A stretch of DNA of 7,646 bases from Clostridiaceae bacterium (GTDB taxonomy: Bacteria; Bacillota; Clostridia; Lutisporales; Lutisporaceae). Below the pieces are notes generated by a model. That model ran no database searches, was not told the DNA's origin, and worked only from the letters and a program-made list of their open reading frames with translations. The stretch is from NCBI GenBank assembly GCA_028697435.1, contig JAQVFD010000089.1, forward strand, positions 1 through 7,646. Direction: 5' to 3'. Below, in pieces: positions 1 through 5,727 of the stretch. Made by a program: the position numbers and the translations under genes. The stretch's first letter is position 1, and every line of letters starts with the position of its first letter.

Positions 1-1
1 T

Positions 2-1306
2 GATTCATTCTCCTGCACAGTTTTGCCTGTTGATGAAAATGGTGCACCTCTCCATAAGGCTTTGATATGGATGGATATTAGGGCAGTTAAGGAAGCTGAG
101 GAGATAACTGCTACAAGGCATAAGTATTTGAAATATTCAGGAGGCTGGGTATCGCCTGAGTGGATGCTTCCAAAAGCGCTATGGTTCAAAAGAAACAGAC
201 AGGATATATTTAACAGGGCATATAGGTTTATTGAATGCACTGACTGGTTTACATATAAATTGACGGGCAAGTGGACTATATGTATGGATCATATAGCTTC
301 TAAGTGGAACTATGTAAAAAGCGAGGGGGGTTTTTCCCTTGACTTGCTTGAACAAATAGGTATGGTTGAATTAATGGATAAATGGCCTGAAGATATTAAA
401 TGCCTTGGGGATTTTGTTGGAGGATTAACTAAGAACGCAGCGCAGGATTTGGGACTGGTGGAAGGAATTCCGGTGGCACAGGGTGGAATAGATGCACATA
501 TAGGTATGTTGGGGCTCGGAGCTGTGCAAGCAGGGGAACTGGCCTTGATAATAGGCAGCTCAAACTGTCATATGGCTTTGTCATCTGATCCGGTTTTTGT
601 TCCCGGAGTGTGGGGACCCTTTGACGAAGCAATCATTAAAGGGAAATGGGTGCTTGAAGGGGGACAAACATCAACAGGTTCTATAGTAAAATGGTTTAAG
701 GATAACTTTGCATATATGCAGGAAATGATAGCAAAAGTTAGAAAACAAAATGTCTACTCCGTTCTGGATGAACTTGCAGAAAAAATAGCACCGGGGTCTG
801 ATGGCTTGGTACTTCTTGATTATTGGCAAGGAAACAGAAGTCCCTTAAGTGATCCTAAAGCGAGGGGCGCTATATGGGGTCTGAGTTTAAACCATAAAAA
901 TGAACATATTGTAAGAGCAATATATGAAGGAACTGCATATGGAACAAGACATATACTTGAGGTTTTAAAAGAACAGGGTTTTACGGTAAGTAAAATATAT
1001 GCGGGAGGCGGCGGAGCACAAAGCAAACTTTGGCTTCAGATATACGCAGATGTCTGCCAGTTACCTATATATATTACCGAAGAAACTGAGGCAATGACTT
1101 TAGGAGCGGCTATGACTGCTGCAATCGGAGCAGGTGTATACAGCGATTATTCTGCTGCCACAGAAAAAATGGTGAAATTTAAGTCGACGATAATGCCTGA
1201 CAGGAACAATAAACTAATATATGATTTTTATTATGATAAGTATATAAAAACATATGAAAGATTAAAAGATATGATGCATGAAGTGTATGAGACTGTATCT
1301 CTTTGA
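2..1306 (+). CDS. FGGY-family carbohydrate kinase, pentulose/ribulokinase-like (5' truncated by window)
   Basis: This is the C-terminal part of a cytoplasmic sugar kinase that transfers phosphate from ATP to a sugar, probably a pentulose or related ketose or polyol. The frame is open back to base 2, reading D-S-F-S-C-T-V before the first possible start codon (TTG at 23), so the true start lies upstream; 434 residues are visible. The N-terminal FGGY domain shows ALIWMDIRA. The catalytic-base region GGIDAHIGMLGLGAV has its Asp codon at 491-493. The C-terminal ATPase half has GNRSPLSDPKARG, YEGTAYGTRHILE, a glycine-rich AGGGGAQSKLW (about 1001-1030) and EAMTLGAAMTAAIGAG. EGTAYGTRHILE and the NRSPL loop resemble the ribulokinase branch more than glycerol or xylulose kinases, but the substrate cannot be fixed from sequence. 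No sugar gene follows. The gene is closed by its own terminator and is not part of the Fe-S operon. Confidence 0.9.
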   Translation, partial: DSFSCTVLPVDENGAPLHKALIWMDIRAVKEAEEITATRHKYLKYSGGWVSPEWMLPKALWFKRNRQDIFNRAYRFIECTDWFTYKLTGKWTICMDHIASKWNYVKSEGGFSLDLLEQIGMVELMDKWPEDIKCLGDFVGGLTKNAAQDLGLVEGIPVAQGGIDAHIGMLGLGAVQAGELALIIGSSNCHMALSSDPVFVPGVWGPFDEAIIKGKWVLEGGQTSTGSIVKWFKDNFAYMQEMIAKVRKQNVYSVLDELAEKIAPGSDGLVLLDYWQGNRSPLSDPKARGAIWGLSLNHKNEHIVRAIYEGTAYGTRHILEVLKEQGFTVSKIYAGGGGAQSKLWLQIYADVCQLPIYITEETEAMTLGAAMTAAIGAGVYSDYSAATEKMVKFKSTIMPDRNNKLIYDFYYDKYIKTYERLKDMMHEVYETVSL

Positions 1307-1332
1307 GATGCTATAATAACATAAAATTAAAT

Positions 1333-1378
1333 GCAGCGTGTTTGTTGAACATCAACATCAACACCCTGTATTTTTTTT
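1333..1378 (+). terminator. Intrinsic terminator after the FGGY kinase
   Basis: An interrupted stem pairs CAG (1334-1336) with CTG (1366-1368), GTGTT (1338-1342) with AACAC (1360-1364), and GTTG (1344-1347) with CAAC (1353-1356), with loop AACAT. A run of eight T residues follows at 1371-1378. It sits 27 nt after the kinase stop and separates that transcript from the iscR promoter. Confidence 0.8.
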
Positions 1379-1409
1379 ATGATTTTGGGCTAAAAAGCTG
1401 ATATTATTA

Positions 1410-1438
1410 TTGACAACATTTATATGCTATGGTAATCT
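1410..1438 (+). promoter_or_regulatory. Sigma-A-type promoter of the isc operon
   Basis: A perfect -35 TTGACA (1410-1415) is followed after a 17-bp spacer by TAATCT (1433-1438). TG at 1430-1431 makes an extended -10. The start of transcription is expected near 1444-1446, at the left edge of the dyad at 1446-1470. It is the only strong promoter seen upstream of iscR. Confidence 0.75.
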
Positions 1439-1445
1439 TGAATTG

Positions 1446-1470
1446 AAATCCGACTTAAAAGGTAGGAATT
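1446..1470 (+). promoter_or_regulatory. Probable IscR operator (imperfect 25-bp dyad)
   Basis: The half sites AAATCCGACT (1446-1455) and GGTAGGAATT (1461-1470) match as an inverted repeat at 7 of 10 positions, with a 5-bp centre. The TCCGAC/TCCTAC cores and 25-bp length resemble sites of Rrf2/IscR-type regulators. The position just after the -10 would suit repression. Binding by the IscR encoded immediately downstream is inferred. Confidence 0.55.
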
Positions 1471-1487
1471 AATAAGGGGCTGATAAT

Positions 1488-1928
1488 ATGATTCTGTCAA
1501 CTAAGGGGAGATATGGGCTCAAGATTATGTATGAGCTTGCTTTGAACTATGGCAAGGGACCGATGTCTTTAAAAGAAATAGCTTTGAGGCAGCAGCTTTC
1601 TGAAACATATCTTGAACAGCTTATTGTTCCTCTGAAAAAGACCGGTCTGGTAACCAGTGTCAGAGGTGCTCAGGGAGGATATGAGCTTATTGGAAAACCC
1701 GATGAAATAACAGTGGGAGAAATTATAAGAACCCTTGAAGGTCCCCTGGCTCCGTCAGAATGTGTCCTGGATGATGATCCGGAGTGCACAAGAGCGGAAT
1801 ATTGCGTAACAAGACTGATTTGGGAAAGAATAATGGAAGGTATTAATAATGTAGTAGATTCAATAACACTAGATGATATGGTAAAGGATTATTATATGCT
1901 TAAACAAAAGAAAGAAGGAGAGAAATAG
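1488..1928 (+). CDS. iscR: Rrf2-family Fe-S cluster regulator IscR
   Basis: This 146-residue cytoplasmic transcription regulator probably senses Fe-S cluster status and represses its own operon. The N-terminal winged helix-turn-helix is clear: STKGRYGLKIMYELAL (4-19), SLKEIALRQQLSETYLEQL (27-45) and the wing VRGAQGGYEL (58-67). Three cysteines, C92, C100 and C106, lie in the loop where E. coli IscR carries its [2Fe-2S] ligands (C92, C98, C104). The rest closely resembles B. subtilis CymR, which to my memory lacks this triad. A cluster-binding IscR role is therefore favoured over a CymR-type cysteine-metabolism repressor, though a mixed role is possible. The start is fixed by AAGGGG at 1474-1479, 8 nt before ATG. 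The ribosome binding site of iscS (AAGGAG, 1915-1920) lies inside the last codons, and a single base separates the genes, so coupled translation is likely. Confidence 0.88.
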   Translation: MILSTKGRYGLKIMYELALNYGKGPMSLKEIALRQQLSETYLEQLIVPLKKTGLVTSVRGAQGGYELIGKPDEITVGEIIRTLEGPLAPSECVLDDDPECTRAEYCVTRLIWERIMEGINNVVDSITLDDMVKDYYMLKQKKEGEK

Positions 1929-1929
1929 T

Positions 1930-3123
1930 ATGAACGGAACAAGAGCAATCTATATGGATCACGCAGCAACAACCTACACAAAATCCGAAGTGCTGGAGGA
2001 AATGCTCCCGTTCTTTAAGGAGAACTTCGGGAATCCTTCCAGTATACACAAGTTCGGCAGAGATGCACTTAAACATGTTGATATTGCAAGAGTAAGGGTA
2101 GCTAAGGCTTTGGGCGCAGAGCCTTCGGAGATATATTTTACGGCAGGAGGCTCTGAAGCAGACAACTGGGCAATAAAGGGTGCAGCTTATGCAAACAAAA
2201 GCAAAGGCAATCATATCATCACCACGAATTTTGAGCATCATGCCTTGCTGCACACCTGTGAGTACTTAGAGAAGGAAGGCTTCGAGGTCACTTATTTGCC
2301 TGTAGATGAACATGGACTTGTAAGCATAGAAGATGTTAGAAATGCAATTACAGAGAAGACTATATTGATTTCTATTATGTACGCCAATAATGAAATAGGC
2401 ACAATACAACCGATAGCAGAGATTGGAAAGCTTGCAAGGGATAAGGGTATTTACTTTCATACAGATGCAGTGCAGGCAGTAGGAAGTGTGAAAATTGATG
2501 TAAAGGAGCAGAACATAGATATGCTGTCTCTTTCCGCACATAAATTTTACGGTCCAAAAGGAATCGGGGTACTTTATGTAAGGAAAGGAATAAAGCTTAT
2601 AAACTTTGTTCATGGGGGTGCTCAGGAAAGAGGAAGAAGAGCAGGTACGGAAAATGTTCCGGGGATTGTAGGACTCGGAAAAGCAATTGAGTTAGCAACA
2701 GAAAACCTTGAAGAGCAAAGCAAAAGGTTAATGAACCTCAGAGACAGGCTGATAAACGGTGTAATGGAAAAGATACCTTATACCAGATTGAATGGACATC
2801 CGGTCAAAAGGCTTCCCGGGAATGTTAACTTCAGCTTTCAATTCATAGAGGGTGAGGCATTGCTTCTGAATCTGGATATGAAAGGCATAGCCGGTTCCAG
2901 CGGCTCGGCATGCACTTCGGGATCATTGGATCCCTCCCATGTACTGCTGGCAATAGGTCTGCCCCATGAAATAGCCCATGGTTCTCTCCGATTGACTTTG
3001 GGAGCTGTCAATACTGAAGAAGATATTGATTATGTACTGGAAGTACTTCCGGAGATAGTATATAAATTAAGACAAATGTCACCTTTGTATGAGAAGGTTA
3101 AAGGAGGAAATACTAATGTATAG
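1930..3123 (+). CDS. iscS: Cysteine desulfurase, IscS/NifS type
   Basis: This 397-residue PLP enzyme converts cysteine to alanine and holds the sulfur as a persulfide for IscU and MnmA. It is a class V aminotransferase fold acting as a cytoplasmic dimer. Visible features are the N-terminal YMDHAATT (8-15), the PLP-stacking His in NFEHHALL (H103), DAVQAVG with D179 and Q182 for the cofactor ring and oxygen, and the Schiff-base lysine K205 in LSAHKFYGPKG. RRAGTENVPG (236-245) follows. The catalytic cysteine is C328 in the long mobile loop SGSACTSGSLDPSHVL, which places it in group I (IscS/NifS) rather than the SufS/Csd group. Length is typical. The last 8 bases overlap the start of iscU. In this setting it serves housekeeping Fe-S assembly and tRNA thiolation; the symbol nifS would be an equally common label. 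Confidence 0.95.
   Translation: MNGTRAIYMDHAATTYTKSEVLEEMLPFFKENFGNPSSIHKFGRDALKHVDIARVRVAKALGAEPSEIYFTAGGSEADNWAIKGAAYANKSKGNHIITTNFEHHALLHTCEYLEKEGFEVTYLPVDEHGLVSIEDVRNAITEKTILISIMYANNEIGTIQPIAEIGKLARDKGIYFHTDAVQAVGSVKIDVKEQNIDMLSLSAHKFYGPKGIGVLYVRKGIKLINFVHGGAQERGRRAGTENVPGIVGLGKAIELATENLEEQSKRLMNLRDRLINGVMEKIPYTRLNGHPVKRLPGNVNFSFQFIEGEALLLNLDMKGIAGSSGSACTSGSLDPSHVLLAIGLPHEIAHGSLRLTLGAVNTEEDIDYVLEVLPEIVYKLRQMSPLYEKVKGGNTNV
3101..3107 (+). promoter_or_regulatory. Ribosome binding site that sets the iscU start
   Basis: AAGGAGG ends 8 nt before ATG 3116. It favours this start over the in-frame ATG at 3089, which lies upstream of the site and would add nine residues that do not belong to the family. 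Confidence 0.8.
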
Positions 3124-3565
3124 TGAGAAGGTAATGGATCATTTTTCAAATCCCAGAAATGTCGGTGAAATAGCTGATGCAAGCGGTGTAGGCGAAGTAG
3201 GTAATGCAAAGTGCGGAGATATAATGAAAATTTATCTTCAAATTGAGGATAACATCATAAAGGATGTTAAATTCAAAACATTTGGTTGCGGGGCTGCAAT
3301 TGCGACCAGCAGTATTGCCACGGAAATGATAAAGGGCAAGACAGTTGAAGAAGCTCTTGAACTTACCAATAAAGCTGTAGTTGAAGCTCTTGACGGACTG
3401 CCTCCCGCAAAAATACACTGTTCGGTACTGGCTGAAGAAGCTGTTAAAGCTGCAATAGAAGACTACATGAAAAAGCAGGGTAAGGAAGTCAAAACATCTG
3501 AATATGTTGGACACGAACCTAACGAGGAAGAATGCTGCAGTAAATGTGAGCGGAAGTGTCATTAG
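3116..3565 (+). CDS. iscU: Fe-S cluster assembly scaffold IscU (NifU N-domain type)
   Basis: This 149-residue scaffold assembles [2Fe-2S]/[4Fe-4S] clusters with sulfur from the adjacent IscS and passes them to target proteins in the cytoplasm. The start at 3116 is set by AAGGAGG at 3101-3107 and gives the typical beginning MYSEKVMDHFSNPRNVGEI. Cluster ligands are visible: C33 with D35 in GNAKCGD, C58 in FKTFGCGAAIA and C102 in AKIHCSVLAEEA. The last of these is preceded by LPPAK, which in E. coli IscU (LPPVK) is the HscA chaperone motif, although no hscA or hscB is present here. The protein runs about 20 residues beyond the IscU core into a charged tail ending EECCSKCERKCH (C140, C141, C144, C148). 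Four extra cysteines and a histidine there could bind metal or accept persulfide. The gene overlaps iscS by 8 nt. There is no iscA or fdx alongside, as in the simplified operons of many Firmicutes. Confidence 0.92.
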   Translation: MYSEKVMDHFSNPRNVGEIADASGVGEVGNAKCGDIMKIYLQIEDNIIKDVKFKTFGCGAAIATSSIATEMIKGKTVEEALELTNKAVVEALDGLPPAKIHCSVLAEEAVKAAIEDYMKKQGKEVKTSEYVGHEPNEEECCSKCERKCH

Positions 3566-3589
3566 TTCTGTATTCTCATTAGGAGTTGA

Positions 3590-4675
3590 ATGCAAATGAA
3601 GAAACGAGTTGTAATAGGTATGAGCGGCGGGGTTGACAGCTCTGTCGCTGCATATTTGCTTAAGCAGCAAGGTTATGATGTAATAGGTGTCACAATGCAG
3701 ATTTGGCAGGATAAAAGCAAGGAAGCCGTGGAGAAAGAAGGTGGCTGCTGCTCTTTATCTGCTGTGGAGGATGCCCGAAGGGTATGTGCGAAACTTGACA
3801 TACCCTTTTATGTTATGAACTTTAAAGAATTATTTGAGAAGCTGGTTATTGATTATTTTGTTGATGAATATATGTTGGGAAGGACTCCAAATCCATGTAT
3901 AGCCTGTAATAAATTTATAAAATTTGATGCTCTGTTAGAGCGCTCAAAAGCATTAGACGCAGAATATGTTGCCACAGGTCATTATGCAAGAATACTGTAT
4001 GATGAAGATCTGAAAAGGTATGTTATCAGAAAATCTGCTGCTCCCGATAAAGACCAGACTTATGTGCTTTATAATCTGACCAAGGATCAGTTGAAGCATA
4101 TACTTATGCCCCTTGGAGATTATAATAAGAGTCAGGTCAGGGAGATAGCAAGGAAGCTTGGACTCGGTACTGCCAATAAGCCCGAAAGCCAGGAAATATG
4201 TTTTGTTGAAGATAACAACTATGGAAGATTCTTAAGTGAGCGAAGGGGCAGTGAAATAAAGCCGGGGTTATTTGTGGATGCAAAAGGTAAAAAGCTTGGT
4301 ACCCATAAGGGAATAGCACATTACACCATCGGCCAGCGTAAGGGCTTGGGAATAGCCTTGGGGAAGCCTATGTTCGTAGTAGAAATTATTCCGGAGAAAA
4401 ACCTTGTGGTACTTGGGGATGAGGAAGAGGTATTCACTAGGGAGCTAATCGCTTCAAAAATGAACTTCATGACTTTGGAAAAACTTGAGGAGCCGATAGA
4501 AGTAAAAGCAAAGATAAGGTACAGTGCAAAAGAAGCTGCCGCAAAGGTAATTCCTTTGGATGATGATAGAGTAAAGGTAGTATTTGATGAGCCTCAAAGG
4601 GCTATTACTCCCGGTCAGGCAGTAGTATTTTACCAAAAGGATGTGCTGGTAGGCGGCGGTACTATTGAGAAGTAA
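3590..4675 (+). CDS. mnmA: tRNA-specific 2-thiouridylase MnmA
   Basis: This 361-residue ATP-dependent enzyme adds sulfur to C2 of U34 in tRNAs for Lys, Glu and Gln, with sulfur coming from IscS. The PP-loop is VVIGMSGGVDSSVAA (7-21). The family cysteines are C106 in GRTPNPCIACNKFIKF and C204 in SQEICFVEDN. The tRNA-binding and C-terminal beta-barrel parts follow, with ATGHYARI (128-135), DKDQTYVLYNL (153-163), HYTIGQRKGLGI (244-255) and a final AITPGQAVVFY. C103 replaces the Asp found at E. coli D99, and GGCC (51-54) adds two more cysteines. AGGAG at 3581-3585 is only 4 nt from ATG 3590 but 10 nt from the in-frame ATG 3596, so the protein may begin two residues later. The 24-nt gap from iscU, with no promoter or terminator, makes it the last gene of the isc operon. 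Confidence 0.95.
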   Translation: MQMKKRVVIGMSGGVDSSVAAYLLKQQGYDVIGVTMQIWQDKSKEAVEKEGGCCSLSAVEDARRVCAKLDIPFYVMNFKELFEKLVIDYFVDEYMLGRTPNPCIACNKFIKFDALLERSKALDAEYVATGHYARILYDEDLKRYVIRKSAAPDKDQTYVLYNLTKDQLKHILMPLGDYNKSQVREIARKLGLGTANKPESQEICFVEDNNYGRFLSERRGSEIKPGLFVDAKGKKLGTHKGIAHYTIGQRKGLGIALGKPMFVVEIIPEKNLVVLGDEEEVFTRELIASKMNFMTLEKLEEPIEVKAKIRYSAKEAAAKVIPLDDDRVKVVFDEPQRAITPGQAVVFYQKDVLVGGGTIEK

Positions 4676-4713
4676 AGTTTGCTGCAGAAATTAGAAATAT
4701 ACTGTTGAAAAAG

Positions 4714-4757
4714 CAGCAACTTTGCGCTAAATTATTCTTTCGCGCAAAGTTATGCTG
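4714..4757. other. Perfect-stem hairpin downstream of mnmA
   Basis: AACTTTGCGC (4718-4727) and GCGCAAAGTT (4742-4751) form a perfect 10-bp stem with a 14-nt loop. CAGC (4714-4717) and GCTG (4754-4757) extend it past a 2-nt bulge. No T-run follows on the + strand, so it is not a classical terminator for mnmA. It could be a processing or 3'-end stabilising structure, or a protein site. On the - strand the stem is followed by TTTTT (complement of A residues at 4708-4712), which would fit termination of antisense transcription. Confidence 0.5.
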
Positions 4758-4835
4758 ATTAATGAACAGAAATATCTTTATTTCCGTAATTTTAGAGATT
4801 TTATTACAGTAAGAATCATAATGAAATATTTGAAG

Positions 4836-4841
4836 TATAAT
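4836..4841 (+). promoter_or_regulatory. Possible -10 element upstream of the 74-residue protein
   Basis: TATAAT stands alone in the AT-rich gap after mnmA, 54 bases before the GTG start. I see no matching -35 at 16-18 bp, so this is weak. An activator-dependent or alternative-sigma promoter cannot be told apart. Apart from this and the hairpin at 4714-4757, the 4676-4894 gap shows nothing I can name. Confidence 0.25.
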
Positions 4842-4894
4842 ATTGACTGTTTAAGCTAAAATAATGACAGGAATAAAGCTGCGGAGGTGTTATA

Positions 4895-5119
4895 GTGAAT
4901 AGCAAAAGCTTGAACAACAACAATATGATGAGTGCCAGAGATTGTCTTCAAAGAGCTTGGAACAATACCATGGAACTTGTAAGAGACTTTGAAATGTATT
5001 CAAAGAGGATAGATGACAGAGAAGTGGCAGGAATCTTTAAGAAAATGGCTGAAGAGCAGGGTATTATGGCTCATGATCTGAGAGAACTTTATAATAGCCA
5101 TGAGAACCATAAAAATTAA
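4895..5119 (+). CDS. Small helical hypothetical protein (74 aa)
   Basis: I do not recognise this family with confidence. The GTG start is supported by GGAGG at 4883-4887, 7 nt upstream. After a polar, asparagine-rich N-terminus (MNSKSLNNNN) the protein looks like two amphipathic helices, about residues 13-39 and 41-68. They contain VRDFEMYSKRIDD and FKKMAEEQGIMAHDLREL. The pattern of acidic residues with a late histidine (E53, E54, H60) recalls one helical hairpin of a rubrerythrin or ferritin-like protein, but a canonical ExxH is absent and half a bundle would have to dimerise. There is no signal peptide or membrane segment, and C17 is the only cysteine. It is bounded upstream by the hairpin after mnmA and downstream by its own terminator, so it may be a single-gene unit. 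Confidence 0.7.
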   Translation: MNSKSLNNNNMMSARDCLQRAWNNTMELVRDFEMYSKRIDDREVAGIFKKMAEEQGIMAHDLRELYNSHENHKN

Positions 5120-5145
5120 AAAGACCGGAATCGGTCTTTTTTCTT
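5118..5145 (+). terminator. Intrinsic terminator overlapping the stop of the 74-aa gene
   Basis: GACCG (5123-5127) pairs with CGGTC (5132-5136) around loop GAAT. Flanking A residues (5118-5122) pair with T residues (5137-5141), and the T-rich tail TTTTTTCTTT follows the core. It begins inside the TAA stop codon (5117-5119) and ends about 12 nt before the next gene's ribosome binding site. Confidence 0.85.
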
Positions 5146-5156
5146 TGTAAAAATGT

Positions 5157-5164
5157 GAGGTGAT
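5157..5164 (+). promoter_or_regulatory. Ribosome binding site deciding the PRC-barrel gene start
   Basis: GAGGTGAT is an 8-base match to the extended Shine-Dalgarno sequence. The only canonical in-frame start nearby, GTG at 5160-5162, lies within it and so cannot be served by it. With the core GAGG ending at 5160, an 8-nt spacer leads exactly to ATT at 5169. Confidence 0.65.
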
Positions 5165-5633
5165 TAACATTTTCAGGATAAACGATTTAATTGACCTGCC
5201 GGTCATTGATAGCATGTCTGCCCAAAAGCTATGCTCTATAAAAGATGTAATTATTGATATAAGGGAATATAGGGTACATGCCTTGGTTTGCCGGGAAAAA
5301 GTATTGGGAAGATCATTGGAAGCAATGCCCTTTAAAAATGTTGAGTCTATTTCTCAGAACGGTATATGGGTTAAGGGAAGTATAAGCCATATTAGTTCAA
5401 GGAGTCTCTTAACAAAGCAAAAACGGTTTAAAAGTTATCAGCATGTTTTGGGGAAACTTATTCGCAGCCACGAAGGAGAGAGCCTGGGAGTTATAAGGGA
5501 TATACTTTTTGATACTGATACCGGAATTATTAAGGCGTATGAGCTGTCAGAAGGGTATATAGACGACTTTCTCAGTGGGCGGCATATAGTAGAAATGAAA
5601 AGCGGGCATTCATTGCTGAGTTATTATCATTAA
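5160..5633 (+). CDS. PRC-barrel domain protein (YrrD-like)
   Basis: This protein has up to 157 residues and contains two PRC-barrel-like units. The first spans about residues 5-75 (FRINDLIDLPVID ... CSIKDVIIDIREYRVHALVC ... MPFKNVESI). The second spans about 93-148 (YQHVLGKLIRSHEGESLGVIRDILFD, TGIIKAYELSEG). PRC barrels are small beta-barrels found in RimM and in photosynthetic reaction centre H subunits, and act as binding modules; no enzymatic residues are expected. B. subtilis YrrD, which sits in the comparable mnmA-alaS interval, is the nearest named relative I can suggest, with unknown function. Coordinates use the first canonical start (GTG 5160), but the ribosome binding site at 5157-5164 favours ATT 5169, giving 154 residues beginning (M)FRINDLIDLPV, the usual family start. 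No membrane segment is seen. The terminator at 5118-5145 leaves no room for a promoter of its own downstream of it. Confidence 0.8.
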   Translation: MINIFRINDLIDLPVIDSMSAQKLCSIKDVIIDIREYRVHALVCREKVLGRSLEAMPFKNVESISQNGIWVKGSISHISSRSLLTKQKRFKSYQHVLGKLIRSHEGESLGVIRDILFDTDTGIIKAYELSEGYIDDFLSGRHIVEMKSGHSLLSYYH

Positions 5634-5665
5634 TAACGCGTATTCGTCATATAAAATATTATATT

Positions 5666-5695
5666 AGTCGCTAGTCGCTAGTCTCGAGTCGCTAG
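5666..5695. repeat. Heptanucleotide tandem repeat array A
   Basis: Four head-to-tail 7-bp units lie at 5666-5672, 5673-5679, 5680-5686 and 5687-5693, followed by AG. Units 1, 2 and 4 are AGTCGCT; unit 3 is AGTCTCG. ATTAG occurs both at the left edge (5663-5667) and just after the array (5696-5700). The array lies between the PRC-barrel and AI-2E genes and does not overlap a credible ORF. Confidence 0.85.
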
Positions 5696-5727
5696 ATTAG
5701 GGCAAGGCTTCGAAGGGATACCCGAAT

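Noticed and set aside
23..25. TTG as start of the FGGY kinase
   Set aside because: The reading frame is open upstream to the window edge, and the conserved N-terminal substrate and ATP region of FGGY kinases would be missing. The gene is cut by the window.
1900..2253. Minus-strand open frame of 117 codons opposite iscR/iscS
   Set aside because: It lies antisense to a certain iscS gene, has no recognisable domain or ribosome binding site, and its sequence reflects the codon use of the + strand gene.
3089..3115. Earlier ATG at 3089 as the iscU start
   Set aside because: It lies upstream of the strong ribosome binding site at 3101-3107 and would add residues not found at the start of IscU proteins.
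3146..3670. Minus-strand open frame of 174 codons opposite iscU and mnmA
   Set aside because: It is antisense to two well-supported genes, and the residue pattern (rich in Phe, Ser and Cys) is typical of a shadow frame; no promoter or ribosome binding site is seen.
4843..4862. TTGACT with TAAAAT as a promoter for the 74-aa gene
   Set aside because: The spacer is only 8 bp, far too short for sigma-A; TTGACT has no -10 at the proper distance.
5090..5095. TATAAT inside the 74-aa gene as a promoter for the PRC-barrel gene
   Set aside because: No acceptable -35 is found at 16-18 bp, and any transcript would start before the terminator at 5118-5145 and still have to cross it.
5649..5664. ATATAA/TTATAT inverted repeat before heptad array A
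   Set aside because: A six-base AT-only stem in AT-rich intergenic DNA is expected by chance and has no T-run or promoter context.
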